Of a DNA stretch of 64,000 nucleotides, positions 28,645 to 42,300 are shown piece after piece (the first letter of the stretch is position 1; each line of letters opens with the position of its first letter). Where the stretch lies: NCBI GenBank assembly GCA_014281115.1, contig JACONQ010000015.1, positions 186,001 to 250,000 of the forward strand, read 5' to 3'. The DNA is from Laburnicola sp. R22_1 (lineage: Eukaryota > Ascomycota > Dothideomycetes > Pleosporales > Didymosphaeriaceae). The notes below the pieces were generated by a model. That model made no database searches. It worked only from the letters and a program-made list of their open reading frames with translations, and was not told where the DNA came from. The translations under genes were made by a program, and so were the position numbers.

Positions 28645-28763
28645 GCCGCCAATTGTCTTTTTTTATCGTCATACCTCAGCGCAGCTTAGTCGAGGCACGA
28701 CAAACACCCACTCAACACGCAGCCCGGCAACCCTCCCCCATTCAGTTTTGCCCATTCCCTTTC

Positions 28764-28925
28764 ACCCGCCCAGAAAGAAGCACCATATGTTGCTGAAGTG
28801 AATGTTTTCGACTCCGCCCAGCCACATAAGCGCAGATGCCAACGGGTTTTTTTAACTACCCGCTCAAAAGAAGCACCATATTGAAGGTCCAGGTTGGTTT
28901 TAGACTCCGTCACACATGGCATAGT
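28764..28925. repeat. Decayed tandem duplication, period 94 bp
   Basis: ACCCGCYCARAA-type segments followed by AGAAGCACCATAT start at 28764 and 28858. The following TTTTMGACTCCG block recurs at the same spacing (28805 and 28898). Confidence 0.75.
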
Positions 28926-29284
28926 TGACCATCTTTTTTAGTACCCCGCCCCGAAGAACCAACCTCCCATACGCATCCAACAATGCGATTTTAAAAGGCT
29001 GCCACATATACGTCAAAGAAGATGTTTTTAGTAGAAACGATCCAACACAGCGTGGATGTAACTTTGTGTGTGTAGAGAGAACAAAGAAAGAAGGTAAGAA
29101 AGGTAAGAAAGGCGGGGTTATATAGACGCGGAATCAGCCAAGAAAGAGGAGGGAGGCATGTATGTTTGTAGTGCTGATCATCATCATCGTCAACGGGGGT
29201 ATACGTCTCAACTGCGGCAAAAAAAAAAGGGGGGTCGATGTAGCAGTCTGGTGTCAATGGTTACGCGTTTATAAATCTGGGTAG

Positions 29285-29365
29285 TGAGGATAGATAGATG
29301 GGGATGAATGTATGTGTGTGTGTGTGGGCTGTCCTATCAATAGATAGATAGCTAGCTAGCTAGTA
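29285..29365. repeat. Microsatellites (TAGA)n, (TG)n, (TAGC)n
   Basis: Short simple-sequence runs: TAGATAGATAG, GTGTGTGTGTGTG and GATAGATAGCTAGCTAGCTAG. There is nothing further in this part of the desert. Confidence 0.8.
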
Positions 29366-29951
29366 GTTACGTTGGTTCAACAGAGAGGCAGGGTAAGATT
29401 GAGAATGTACACTGAATTTATCAACTTGAATAACTTCAACCACTAGCACTATCGTGGTTCACCAACGCGAAGCCTCTGATGCACGCAAATACACACAAAA
29501 TCACATGTCAAAAGTCATTAACCTCTTCTACGCCTGCCTCACAAGCACAAACACACGCCAGCTGCAAACCGAGTATATCACTCATGCCACTTCCATCTCT
29601 CCCACACGCTGCTCTTGACCAAACATCAAGGACATCGCCAGTAGAGATACAAAAAAGGCTAGCTACAATACATAAACGTAGGTCACCAATGCCTCACTCC
29701 CAGCATACCCAGGAAAACTTCATCTTTACAAGTACAGGGAATCCGGGATAACAAGTCACCAATTACCTATGTGCAACCACGGCCAGCCTTGATGCCCAGA
29801 CCTAAGGCAAAATTTTTACGTGTCGAGCATGCGGTCCCAAATAGAGCCATCAAATCGTTGAAAAGCCTCCAAAAGGAAGACGCTTTCCATGTCCATCAGT
29901 CCTCCCACTTCTCTCCACCTCCTCATATCACCACCACAATACGCCAGCGAT

Positions 29952-30991
<1,040 letters not shown>

Positions 30992-31859
30992 TGTGGCGGC
31001 AGATATGGAAAGAGGAAGAGAGGCGGGGTGAAATAGGCGGCAGGTGAGGGCGATGGAGGCGTGGTGGAGGAGCAATTGCGTCGGACAAAAGTGCAGTCGA
31101 GCTGGATTGTTGGCACCTTCCGCTCGGGAGAAGGGCAGCGTGGTCCTAGCGCGTTTCCTCGGTTCATCATGTCCGGCCCGCCATCAACTCACAGCCGCCC
31201 GTCACGCTGACCGATGCGTCTGATGCGTCCGATGCGTCCGATGCGTCCGATGCGTGCCGATGCGCTCTCTCGGTGAATCTGACCAGCCAGTCTCACCAGA
31301 AACTCCATAACTTTTTTTCTTAGTTAGCTCTGGTATACTGGCAGCAAAATCTCCATTTCCCCGTGCCTCCGTTGCCGGGGGGAGCTCCGCCGAGCGCCCT
31401 CGAAAACCGGAGAACCGAGCTCCCAGCTTGCGGGTGTCATGCCCAGGTGTCATGGGTATCACATGGCGTAATGCCGTATTTACGCATGTCATAGTTCGTG
31501 CGACAAATCTACTTTTACTCTGTTTGCATCTGTCTGGGCCTGGCCATGGTACGGGGACTTTCGCTCTGACCCAGTACCATGTAGGCCTGACTGCATCTGA
31601 TGGCATGATTTCCTAATTTAACCCATGTTTGCACAAGAAAAACCAATCTGTTCGGCTACATACGAGTCCCAGGCAAGCAGTTTCCAAACAAGTCGGCAAA
31701 AGCCATGCTGCCATATCCACAAAATGTCCAAACCGCTATACCAACGCCATCGCTATGCATTGAAATGACAATCAGAGCCGTGCACATTCCGTTAAACCGT
31801 GCTCCGCTCCTACCGCATCTTATACCACACACCAGCCCTGTTGATCATGCTCATACCAC
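30992..31859. other. Intergenic between pcf11 and adk1
   Basis: 868 bp holding the adk1 promoter and the 3' end of pcf11. It contains a 9-bp minisatellite at 31213-31264. No gene is seen. Confidence 0.45.
31213..31264. repeat. 9-bp minisatellite GATGCGTCC, five to six copies
   Basis: Near-perfect GATGCGTCC/T units in tandem, the last ones slightly altered. They lie about 220-270 bp upstream of the adk1 ATG on the minus strand. Confidence 0.85.
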
Positions 31860-34223
31860 TCAGTAAGCACGCAGCTTCTTCTCAGAAGCAGGTGTGCTCA
31901 CCTCGGGCTTACGCTTCCCGAGCACCGGTTCTGGGGTGCTCGGAGTCGCGATTCCAGCACCTTTGCTGTATTCCTCCCAGCAAGTTGCATGGTATATCTT
32001 GCCACCAATCTTGATGGCGTCCATCCACACAAAGTCATTCGCTTCCTTCGACCAAGTGGGCTCAAAGTTTTCTTGACAGATCGGGCAGGGAGCGTGCGCA
32101 ATTGCAGCGTCTTGAGGAGTAAGGACGTATCTATCCTTCGCTTGCTTTTTAGCCCTACCACCCGTACCCGCAGCGCCGTTCGTGGGCTGATCGGGCAAAG
32201 TCTCGTCGTCCTCTTGATATTCAATCCATTCCTTCGAAACCATTAGCAAGGCGTTCTGGTCACAGGTGAATCTGCTTACCTTTTCACTGAAATACCAGCT
32301 TCGATGGATACCACGTTTGGCAGCGTCGGGATCCTTCGTCTTGAAGTGCCAATCCATGTGCCGGGCCTTCTTCTCTTTGCCTTGAGGCGTGGCATCAAAT
32401 CGTCGTCCGCACGTGGTGCAAATGTTGGGCTTTGCTTCGTACAGACGAGAAATCAAGTGAAACCGCGGTCTGTCAGTGTGGTCAATACAATTCAGGCATC
32501 ATCGAGGAGCAATGGACCTACTGCTTCATAGACGCAGTCGTCAACTCGATATCGTTGAGCACGTTAGTAGGTGCAGATGACTGTCGTGTCATAGGTTCGG
32601 AACCTAAAGGTGTGGGATTTGCTGGTGTACCGTTGCTGGACATGCCACTCAACGCATTTATCAGCCATGCTGCGCTACCCCGCGTTGGTGCAGCAGCAGC
32701 AGGCTGCGACAATAGCTGAGGAAGCCCAAGAGGCTGTACCGGAGGAGCCGGGGGAGCTGGAGGAACCGCACCAGGCTTGTTCAAGTTCGCCAGGAGCTGT
32801 GCAAGATTGGCTGACGCTGTTGCGGTCGGGGTTGCGGCGGGCGCGGGAGCAGGAATGGCGGGAGCGGGAATGGCGGGAGCAGGAATAGCGGGAGCAGGGA
32901 CTGGTGTCGACATCATCGGTGGTCCGGAGAAGGGGGGCGGATAGAAAGGTGGAGCAACCGGGTTTGAATATGATTGTTGTGGGGTCGGTACGCTTCGAAG
33001 AAGATCTGCTAGATTAGGTGTTGAAGGAGCCGGAGCCGGAGACGGGTTTGCAGCGGCGGGAGCCATTGATTGCATGTTTGCCAGAAGCTGCGCCAGATTG
33101 AGCCGGGGAGCGCTGGCTGGGGGTTGAAAAGCCGGAGTAGCTGGTAGCTGTGGTGTATGTACAACCGGAGCTACTGATGCAGGGGGTATGAAAGTAGGTA
33201 ACGGCGCTGGCGCAGGTGCAGGAGCGGGTGCCAGGGCCCGGATTTGATTACGAACGGCCTCAAGTTGCTGTGGCGGCAATGTTTGCGTATCCAACACCTT
33301 TTTCAAACCAAGAAGAGCCTGTAGCTTTTGCTGCAGGCTAGCATCGGCAGGATTGTACGCAAACGCTTGCTGAGTGCTGGAGATGAGTTTGCCAACCTCA
33401 GCTTTCAGCTCCTCCAAGTCGATGGAACCCATAGGTTGAGCGTACGGTTGGGGCGGACCATATTGATCAGAGGTAGGCGTGGGTTGCGGATACTGTCCAT
33501 ATGGCGGGCCGGGGCACTAAATTACTGGTCAGACTATTCGCCACACATATTTGACATGAGAGGCAAACCTGGCGAGCTCGAGGATCATTCGGGGCACCAT
33601 AATGAATGCCATTTTGCGGTGGGGTCGGAGTGTTCCTCCAGCCAACGTTTGCTGCAGGTCTCGCAGGTAAGGCATGCACGGGTCGCTGCGTAGGCGGCTG
33701 AGCTTGAACAGAACGAATTTTGTTCAGTGCATTCTCTATGTCGCCAGTCACTTCGGGAGGGAAAACAGGGCGCGTGTCCATGGACTCAACAACGGGCTGC
33801 TTCCAAGTTCTTAGTAAACCTTCCATAGCTTTTCGAGTAGGTTGATCCATGACCAGATATGCATCCATGAAAGTCCTGTATAGATTACGACCGAGATAGA
33901 CAGTGTATGGAGTGCCGATGTTTTTGACGATTGAATCGAGTACATAGAGGGATGGGAGTCTCCACTCCGGACGAGCCTACATCAGTCAGTCACCGACACA
34001 TGAACCAAAGGCGATGTCTACTGTAACGCAAGACATACAACACAAGTGCGTAGTCACTTACTGTTCGGATGTGATGCTCCAAAACCGACGATATAGCCTG
34101 TGCATATTCTGTGTTCTCCTTCGCGACGACAGTTAGGTTGCTAATCTCTGGTCTACTGTTGATCTTCAAGTCCTGCAGGGCGTCTCTGAAGTCGGCAGCG
34201 ACCTCTTCAGCTGGTGAAGACAT
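31860..34223 (-). CDS. pcf11: Pcf11, mRNA cleavage and polyadenylation factor CF IA subunit
   Basis: Five exons: 34062-34223, 33569-33976, 32522-33516, 32280-32469 and 31860-32231; 708 aa. The CTD-interaction domain occupies residues 1 to about 140 (FRDALQDLKINSRPEI, then LPSLYVLDSIVKNIG and GRNLY). A long Pro/Ala/Gln-rich linker with PAP repeats follows. A first zinc finger has Cys538, Cys541, His558 and His562 (LYEAKPNICTTCGRRF, HMDWH). The second has Cys634, Cys637, His666 and Cys669 (CPICQENF, HATCW). Pcf11 binds Ser2-phosphorylated RNA polymerase II tails and couples 3'-end cleavage to termination in the nucleus. The last intron (32232-32279) is 48 bp and has no stop in frame, so retaining it would add 16 residues between the zinc fingers. 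The gene is divergent from iws1. Confidence 0.93.
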
Positions 34224-35007
34224 GATGGGCAGAATCGCGCAAAGAAAAGGAGAGAGAAGGGGATGCTGTAGTTAGAGGAGATGCTATGTGAGTGGAAAGT
34301 GGCAAGGAGCTGCTTGCTCAGTCGTCGGCGGTCCCGGACAGTTGTTTCGACAAGAATAAGAGGGACAACGTGCTTCCTCGCTCTCGAACACACTAAGACA
34401 AGAGGATCTTTTCGCCTTGATGCTAGCTATAATGTCTCGCCAGGCAAAGGTACCTAGAACAGCGACGTCTCTCGCACTCCACCAGCCACTGCCGGAGCAA
34501 CAATCCCGCGAGTATGCCTTCCTCCTCCAGCCAACCGGTGCGACACAGCGCTCGACCACAGAAAGCCGCAAAAAAGCAGTCGGAGACTGCGTGGGTAAGT
34601 GCTGCTGCGAAGCAGGCAAAGCGGTTGATAGAGCAGCCGACGGCGAGCTGCTGGCGCGTGAGAGTGGTAATTAGTGTATACCAATTCGAATGTAGAGTGT
34701 AGGGAGAGTCGTAAAGAAAGTGCGTGGTGCGCACGAGAGTGAGAGAAGAGTGATGGTGTTGAGCGAGGCCGAGCAGGCGGCGGTCGGCACTCAAAGGAAG
34801 GAGCAGCCGCTAGCTTAGGCCCGGCAGATCGTTATTCCGTGCCGCCGCCGCGCGCTCGATGCTCCCAGCTTTCTTTCAGTGGCCGCCAACCTCACCCTCG
34901 CCCCCCATCTGCCTCAGCGCGTCTACTGTTGCCTCGCTCCCTGCCACCACTCGCTTGCGGAATACATCGACCTGACGCTTCCGTAATCGGCCAAACCACC
35001 CAGCAAC
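34224..35007. promoter_or_regulatory. Shared divergent promoter region of pcf11 and iws1
   Basis: 784 bp between the two start codons, transcribed outward on both sides. Short open frames on both strands (for example 34417-34674) have no recognisable features. No TATA box stands out, as expected for housekeeping genes. Confidence 0.5.
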
Positions 35008-36451
35008 ATGGAGGACGTCAAGTTCGTCCGTTCGCATTCCAACTCCCCGCTGCCGGACGCTGGCAACGACCCAAGCGACCCTCTGCGCCCCGAAATCGAC
35101 GAGGAGAACGGCGTCAACCCCCCGCTCGGCGTGCCGGATCAAGACATGGAGGTCACAGAGAAGATCGACGGGGTGTCTGACCCGGACGACATCCAGGAAG
35201 CTGGGCTTTCAGACAACGAATCCGTGCTGAGCGAGCTTGACGATCAGCAATTCGAAGACTTCGATGTCAACAACATCGCCATTGAGGAGCGCCCTGCGCA
35301 GGTGATTGATGGCGAGAACGTCAACTTAATCGGGGTGCACAAGAGGAAACGACTAGAAGGCGAAGGTGATCAGCCCAAGAAGAAGAAGAAGCGAGCAGAC
35401 AAGCCCCGGCGGAAGAAGAACCGCGATGATGAGGTCAGCGGGGGAGACGGAATCGCTGCCTCTCGAAAGGGTAGGACGAGGAAGAAGGAGGGTCGGACCA
35501 GGGGAGCGAGCCCAGACGAGAACGAGGAGAACTTGACCCCAGAGGAGCGTACGTAGCGGGACTTACTAGTTTGAGCAGCCCATGCTAATCACGAGAGCAG
35601 GCAAGAAACGCGAAATCGAGCGACAAATCGATTCTATGCTCAAGCCTACAACCACCCGCAGACGCAAGAAGGATGGCATCGATCTGGAAGGCATGGCCGA
35701 CGCCGAAATCGAAGACATGCGCCGCCGCATGACCTCAGCAGCTGAAGCGGACAACGACGGTCGAGAGCGTGGCGAGCCAGCCAGACACAAGCTCAAACTT
35801 CTACCAGAAGTCGTTGCCCTGTTGAAGAAGAACAACATCAAAGAGTCCATCATCGATCCGGAGATCAACCTTCTAGAAGCTGTGCGCTTCTTCCTTGAGC
35901 CGCTCAGCGACGGCAGTCTTCCTGCGTACGACATCCAAAAAGAGCTTTTCGCTGCGCTAGCCACCCTTCCTATGACCAAAGACAGTCTTGTTGCGTCTGG
36001 CATCGGCAAAGTCATCATGTTCTATTGCAAGAGCAAGCGCCCTGAGTTGAGCATTCGGCGGCAAGCAGAGCGTCTTTATACCGACTGGACGCGCCCCATT
36101 CTGAAGCGTTCCGACGACTATCGCAAGAAGGAATTCGTCCAGGCCGATTATGATCCAGCGTATGTCCCCATCGCCTGTCCCACTACATCCTACTAACACC
36201 TTTTCAGAAATGTTCCCGCACGTCCTGCCAATACGCACAGCAGTCAGGCGGTGGCAGCAGCAGCTTCCCGCGCGAAACAACTCGAGGCTCCGTCAAACTT
36301 CCCGCGCGCTCGTATGGAAGTGGGCCGTACCACGTACAACATTGTTCCGAAGAGTAATGTTGTCTTCAACGAGAACAACAAGAGCCGTTCGGGTGGCGAT
36401 GGTGACATTCTGAAGAGAATGAGGAGAGGAGGCGGGGGGAGTAGGCGTTAG
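35008..36451 (+). CDS. iws1: Iws1/Spn1 transcription elongation factor
   Basis: Three exons: 35008-35548, 35601-36159 and 36208-36451; 447 aa. The N-terminal 180 residues are acidic and then Lys/Arg-rich (KKKKKRADKPRRKKNR), typical of the disordered arm that contacts histones and Spt6. The conserved TFIIS N-terminal-like helical domain lies at about 243-345 (HKLKLLPEVVALLKKNNIKE, ..LPMTKDSLVASGIGKVIMFY..., RQAERLYTDWTRPIL). The end is a short basic Gly/Arg tail. In the nucleus Iws1 joins Spt6 on elongating RNA polymerase II and helps chromatin passage and mRNA processing. It lies head-to-head with pcf11, another polymerase II-associated factor. Confidence 0.94.
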
Positions 36452-39327
36452 GTTGCGATGCTGCACATTTAACCAGCTCAGCAAGCATCCCGTCGTGGAC
36501 ATTTGGCGTTATAACGGCTGTACTTGGACAGTTGACAGAATGGCTACTTGCATTCCTGGAGTTGAATATCATCACGCTTTAGCTAACCATGTACATTACA
36601 TAATCAATATTCGTGTTTTCGCCGTTATCCTCGAAGCAACCGTGCCCTTGTTCCCATATAGGATGATTCATAAGCACACCTGTACAGAACGCTCCCTCCC
36701 CCATGATTTTACTTAGCATCTGCCATCTCGTATCTCTCTGCCCGCTGACGTCGCTACTGCAAGGAACCACTTTCGCCCTTTCACAACAGGCTGGACCCCT
36801 TGCACCCACGTGTGACGCCTTCGGACCGTTGGCGCTGGATCAGCTTCCTTCTCGTGTTCCTGTCATCGTATTCTGTACAGCGCACGAAGGAAGTCCGCAG
36901 AGCGCGGGGGCGAGGGTAGGCGAGTAGGTTGTCGAGCGAGCAAGGTCAAGCGAAGGCGCGTGAACCCCGATGTACGTACGCTACACGACGAACGAACAAT
37001 TGGCGGAGCGGACCGCTAGAGCGTTGTTGTGTGGGATTGGGCAACGGTTGGATGGGCGGCGTCACGACATGTCAGGAGATGTTGTGCATAGCTGAACGGA
37101 GCGAGCGAGTGCATTGTGTGTATGCGCTGATTTCTGGTTCTGGTTCAGATTCTGATTCTGATTCTGATTCGGTGGAATGATATCTATGGTTAGCTATAAG
37201 GTGTGGTGTCTAGCCTACCTACTCACTCACTCACTCAACTGCCGACCCACGCAGGGAGCGAGAAGGTAGGCAGCAAGCTGAACGATGTTGCGGGTGCCAG
37301 CTGGACTGGATGGGTAGCTGTGTACGCCCACAAATTCATAGACACTTAGTCTGGTTGGCTAGGTGTGCGGGGGGGATACGAGAAGGCGTGGGCTGAGGCG
37401 TGTGGGCGGGTAGGGTAGACTAGGCATGGATGTACGTGTGTATCATGTGTGAGGGCGTTTTCTTTGGGGCGCGCGCGCCGGGCGGACGTTGGATACGAGA
37501 TGAGCGGGTGGGGAGGGCGTTTTGTGGCTTCGTTTAGTTGGAGTGGGTAGGCGGGTGGATGGTGCTGTGTTGGTTGTTTGGTTGTGCCTGTAGATGAATG
37601 GAGGGAGAGTGGGCGCAGATGCGGCGTGGCTTGCGTTGTGTGTGGTGGCTTAATTCGTCTTTATGTAGAAGCTTGTGGGTTGGAGCGAGGAGATTTGATG
37701 GCGTGGTGGGTGTACTGTCAGTGTAGGTAGAAGGTAGAGCTGTGTAGGATGCCTAAATATTGTATACTGTGCTCGCAGATTTCTTGACCAAGACATCTAC
37801 TACCATGATCATTGATGCGCACACAATCAATCTCCTGTAATAACAAACTTGAATCTACATCCTTTCCTTTCCTTTCTTCCTTCCCTCTCTACCCAGCGCA
37901 ACATCCCACCAACCCACCAGCCCACTACCTTAACCCCATTCCCGTGTACTTCCTCCCCCTCATAGTATATGCCACCTGCCCCCTCCTTCCTTCCTTCCTC
38001 CCTATCCAGAGAAACGACTCCAAAGTAAAAGTAGAAGAAAAAAAACTAACCACCTGGTCCAACAGTACATACCTAAGGTGCGCCCCGACCATGAGTCCCA
38101 ACCCAGCCTCAGCCTCGCAGTCCGTCCACTACGTACTACGGCGTACGCACGCACATGAATACAATACCTACCAGGCCTACCTACCGTCCGCCGTACATAC
38201 ATGATACAGCAACGAGTGGGGTTCGTCCCTTCGTCGACTCCACATGCAAGACGCGAGCCCGTCACCACTCCAGAGTCCAGTGCTTGCCCTTGCCTTACAT
38301 ACACCGCAAGGGTAAGCGAGAGAGGGGGCAATAGGCCGGCCCTTTAAGCCTTTGATATATCATCACATATCATGAGATATCAATAATCATACATATCAGA
38401 CTGACATACTGAGATAGGTAATAGGTAGCCAGCTGCACACAACGCACGCATGCCTGTACGCAAGCCAAAGCCAAAGGCCAAAGACGGGAGATGCACCACA
38501 CGGCTGGGATGGGAAAGGGATCCTGGCAGTAGCCAGTGGGTGCGATAGATAGTACCGGTACTTAGAGTTCTTACATTGCAAGTGGGTAGGTGTCACACTG
38601 TCAGCTGTCTGTCTGCGCGGTGCTATTGCTATATTTGGCACGACCTTGAATGTACAGTAGACAAACGCTTTTTAGTATTTACAGTACAGGTGGTAATAGT
38701 ATGCGATAACGTCGATTTTGCTTGCTATGCAGCACATTTTATCGCACACGAGTGCCTATACTGCGCCAGCCATACTTGCGTCCTTTTCCCACTGAGCGCT
38801 AGGTAGCTCTTTTGCACAGCGCACACAGAGGGAAAAACCATTCCGCCTGTTTCCATCATGGTCATTCATTTCGATCATACCACGCCAATGCACCTCTGCC
38901 CCACTTCAAAGTCACGTCGAGGCGCTGAACCAGGCACCCAGGGCAGGTGGTAGAGGAGTGGTAGGGGGCGGGGGCCCGGCGCTGGCTGGCGTGCGGGCGG
39001 CCTCAAGCCTCCAGATACGAGGTTCCGTACCGAAAAGAAAAACCGCAAAAGCTCCGTAACCGCCCACCTTCTCATGCTTGGCATATGCATGTACTCTGCA
39101 CGCCCGACGCCGCCTCTTTCAACGGCCGTTCTTCGTTCCTTCCTCGTAACCTGGCCTTCGTGTAAGTAGTCGTCTCAGATATGCTAGAAAAACCCGTGCA
39201 AGCGCCGGACTCATATACAAGATCGTCGTCGGAATTTTCGCAGCGAAGGAGAACATCTCGATATGGCTGGCGCTGATCCAAGTCTTTGCTTTGGACAATG
39301 AACTACCCTGAGGATACGTAATGCACT
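36452..39327. other. 2.9-kb convergent intergenic region; no gene recognised
   Basis: This lies between the 3' ends of iws1 (plus) and the 1114-aa gene (minus), so it should hold both terminators. It contains simple repeats (a TTCTGA run at about 37137-37167, ACTC runs near 37220, pyrimidine-rich 37860-38010). No coding frame with motifs is visible on either strand. Confidence 0.45.
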
Positions 39328-42300
39328 TCAAGCCGCGTCGAGCTCGGGGATCCTCAGGCTCGGAGCCCTTGCAATGATGGCCGCCCTGTTCTTCATGCTC
39401 ATCAATCGATCGTAATGCGGTCGAATGTTGTAATCTCTGAACTGCTCCTCCGAGGTTCCCACTTTGACAGTCCGCAGCATGCATTTGCCGTCCTTGACCC
39501 AGAAGATCTGCAGCACACTTTCCAGCGGCATGGCGAGCGCAATCGCTCCTGGTTTGAACACTCCCTGGCTGATCTTTGCTGACGACTTCTTGAGTTTGCG
39601 CGCAGAGAGCGTGCCCTTCTCGGTGTATTCGAATTGGATAATCTCAGTCATTGCATTGACCACTGTCAACGTGAGACCAGCAGGGGATTGAGCTGCGTGT
39701 ACGATCTTGGTACTGTAGGTTTCGTTCTGAAGGTTTTCGGGGTCCGTAAATGGGATGAGAAGGGGGTACTCTTTGGCTAGGAAAGCCGTCACGAGCGCGG
39801 ACTGACGCATCGAATCGTAGAAAACGCTCGTTAAATCTCCGTCATTCAATGTCCATGGAGGCATCCTGAATGAACGCGAATGCTCAGGGAGTGTCGTAAC
39901 CGGTTCCGTCATGCAGTCCCAGACATCGACGTAGATGCAATGATCACCAAGCTGCGTAGCCACGACAAGTCGCTTGCTGTCGGTAGAAAAATGAATCTTC
40001 CGCGATATGATAACAGTCTGCCTCTGCTGCTCTTCTGCTCGTTCTTTCGAACTGAGGTCCTTCCCTTGTCCCCCAAACCATCCTGATCCTGATTCCGATT
40101 TGTGGTTCTCATTCAAAGTTGTGACACTAACGTCGCTCGTTGTTCGTCCAATGGAAGTGATTCTTTTGTGGAGGACTCCGCCTCTCGTCTCGTAGACGTG
40201 CATTTCATGGTGGAAGGCGAGCTGTTTGATACCATCATCCAAGCTGTAGATTAGAATCCGGTCATTCAGTGATACCGCAGCATATTTATCATTCCGAGAG
40301 ACAGCAAGACAGATGTCGCCCACCTTCGTCGAAAGGTCAAGATCAACCTCGGCTTCGGACTTAACGTTAATACCGTTGAAAATGACAAGCCTTCTCATAG
40401 ATAAGCCGCCAGCCACCACAATGGCGCATTTATGGTTGCCAGCGGCGGCAGTTTCAATACCGACGACTTCGTACTTGCATCCCTGAGTGGCCGATGTATC
40501 GTTGCTTGGTACATCGAAGCGAACCAGGTGATCAGCTCCCTTTTCCCATAAGAGCAAGGAGTGACCCCCAGACGAAAAGACAAAAGATGGTTCTTTCGGT
40601 AGTGGGGTAGTCTCTTTCTCTTTCGCCGTGGTGTGCCTTCGGCGCAAGGACTTGGCTAGCCGGCCTGTTCGACTTGTAGACTTCATCTTTCCCAAGCTCA
40701 AAGTACTTTTCAAAGAATCCATGGATGGCGTGAACGTATTCCTCCCACCGGGAAGTTCGGACGGAGCCGTGGACGTTCCCGCGATGTTTTCGTCGATGCT
40801 TGGTGTGTGTACCGGAATGGGAAGATCGATGGACATTCGCGAACTAATAGGTAGAGGGATTGGGATGTTGAGGCTCTCGTCCAGCGGGCTCACAGGGCAC
40901 TCATAACCAGATCCGGAGGACTGCGAACGAGGTGCCAGTGGATTGTAAGTGATCGGGCTGACAGGCAATTCGGTATATCGTGGAGGCCGCGAAGCTATTT
41001 GAATCTGAAGATCGGGATGACTCCGTCGCGAGACGTGGGGTGGTTGACTGACACTCGTTGCAGAGTTGGAGGTCATGCTAGCTACTATGCTACCATTGTC
41101 TGAAGCGGGCCGAGATGCTACAGAAGCGGAAGCGTCATCGTACGATCCAGAGTCACCTATACTGTACTGACTAAGACTAAAATCGTCGAAGTGCGATTTA
41201 TCCAGAGCAGTAGTGAGGAGTTGGAAGGGTTCAATAAGACGAGCGTACTTGATCTTCTCCTTCCCAGTGCAGCTGGGACATGACAGACCTGCTCGGGATT
41301 AGCCAAATTTTGTGCGATTGGGTGGTTTCGGTTTACCTTCTTTCCAGTTGACTATAGGGGAGTTCTCCTGAACAGCCTGTGGCACGTTAGCTTCATACCT
41401 AGAGCGTAGTGTGCGAAGTCGTAGTAAGGAAAAACAGAAGCAGCTTACCTGATAGGCCCACTTATCGCACCATCGTAGCTTATATTCTAGTAACTGTTTC
41501 GGGACGACGTGCAACTTGGGACAGTCCACAATATAAACAGGAAAAGCGAGTGTATCTGGGTCTTTCGACAGCGTCTCTGCATTTGGCAAAGCCATCTTCG
41601 TGACCCAGTCCTTAACCATCTCTTGCATGTCATTCGAAGTCAAGCCTAACCTCCTCATACTGAACTGTTCACACCCGGACTTTCGATTCAATAACCAATC
41701 AGCAAAGCTCGGCAGAGCAGCTTCAAAATAGGGGCTCAATTCGGACACATGCTTGCCGTAGTTTTGGACACGGTTGGGTGTAGGGCGTGTGGCGGGTCGT
41801 TGTTGTTGCTGCGTACACAGTCAGTTCGGAGATGCTCTGGGTTCTTAGTAAAATTACCGCATTCGTTGATGATAATCACAAGTGTTCGAAATGGACGTTC
41901 TAGGGGCAACAAAGGCCAAGACAAGGATGAGAAACAACATTATGGACTCACCAAAAGCGAGTCTTGCCGTGACAAGAAACTATCCAGATCATCATCCCAG
42001 TGAAGCAGAGTAATAGCCAACGAACCCAACAAGGCGGGCGTAGGTGTCATCGGTCCGGTCAGGTGAAATATAGAAATGACGAGACTAGTTCTTGCATGCC
42101 ATAGCTGTTCCAGGATCTCGTCTGTGTCGACCCCAAATTGATTCGAGTCGAGCACTCCGGTCTGTCCACAGAGGTCGACATACCGCTGGGTGACGGCACA
42201 TTCGACCGCCCAAAGACAGTCATGCAACACCCAGTACGCATGTATCCAATCCTCCTCCATGGTGCCGTGAATTAGTGGCGGGATAAAGGTCTCAGGTTTG

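Larger units (their letters stand above)
23613..29951. other. 6.3-kb gene desert made of decayed local duplications
   Basis: I find no gene with family motifs or splice structure here. The DNA is not AT-rich, so it is not a typical RIP island. It contains several separate decayed tandem duplications with different periods, listed individually, and a recurring motif of the type TTTTAGTYCCGCC. The longest open frame (26336-26968, minus, 210 codons) overlaps these repeats and has no recognisable domain. Confidence 0.6.

Noticed and set aside
24900..28900. Introner-like elements (repeated introns)
   Set aside because: The units do not lie inside recognisable coding exons and lack consistent GT..AG borders.
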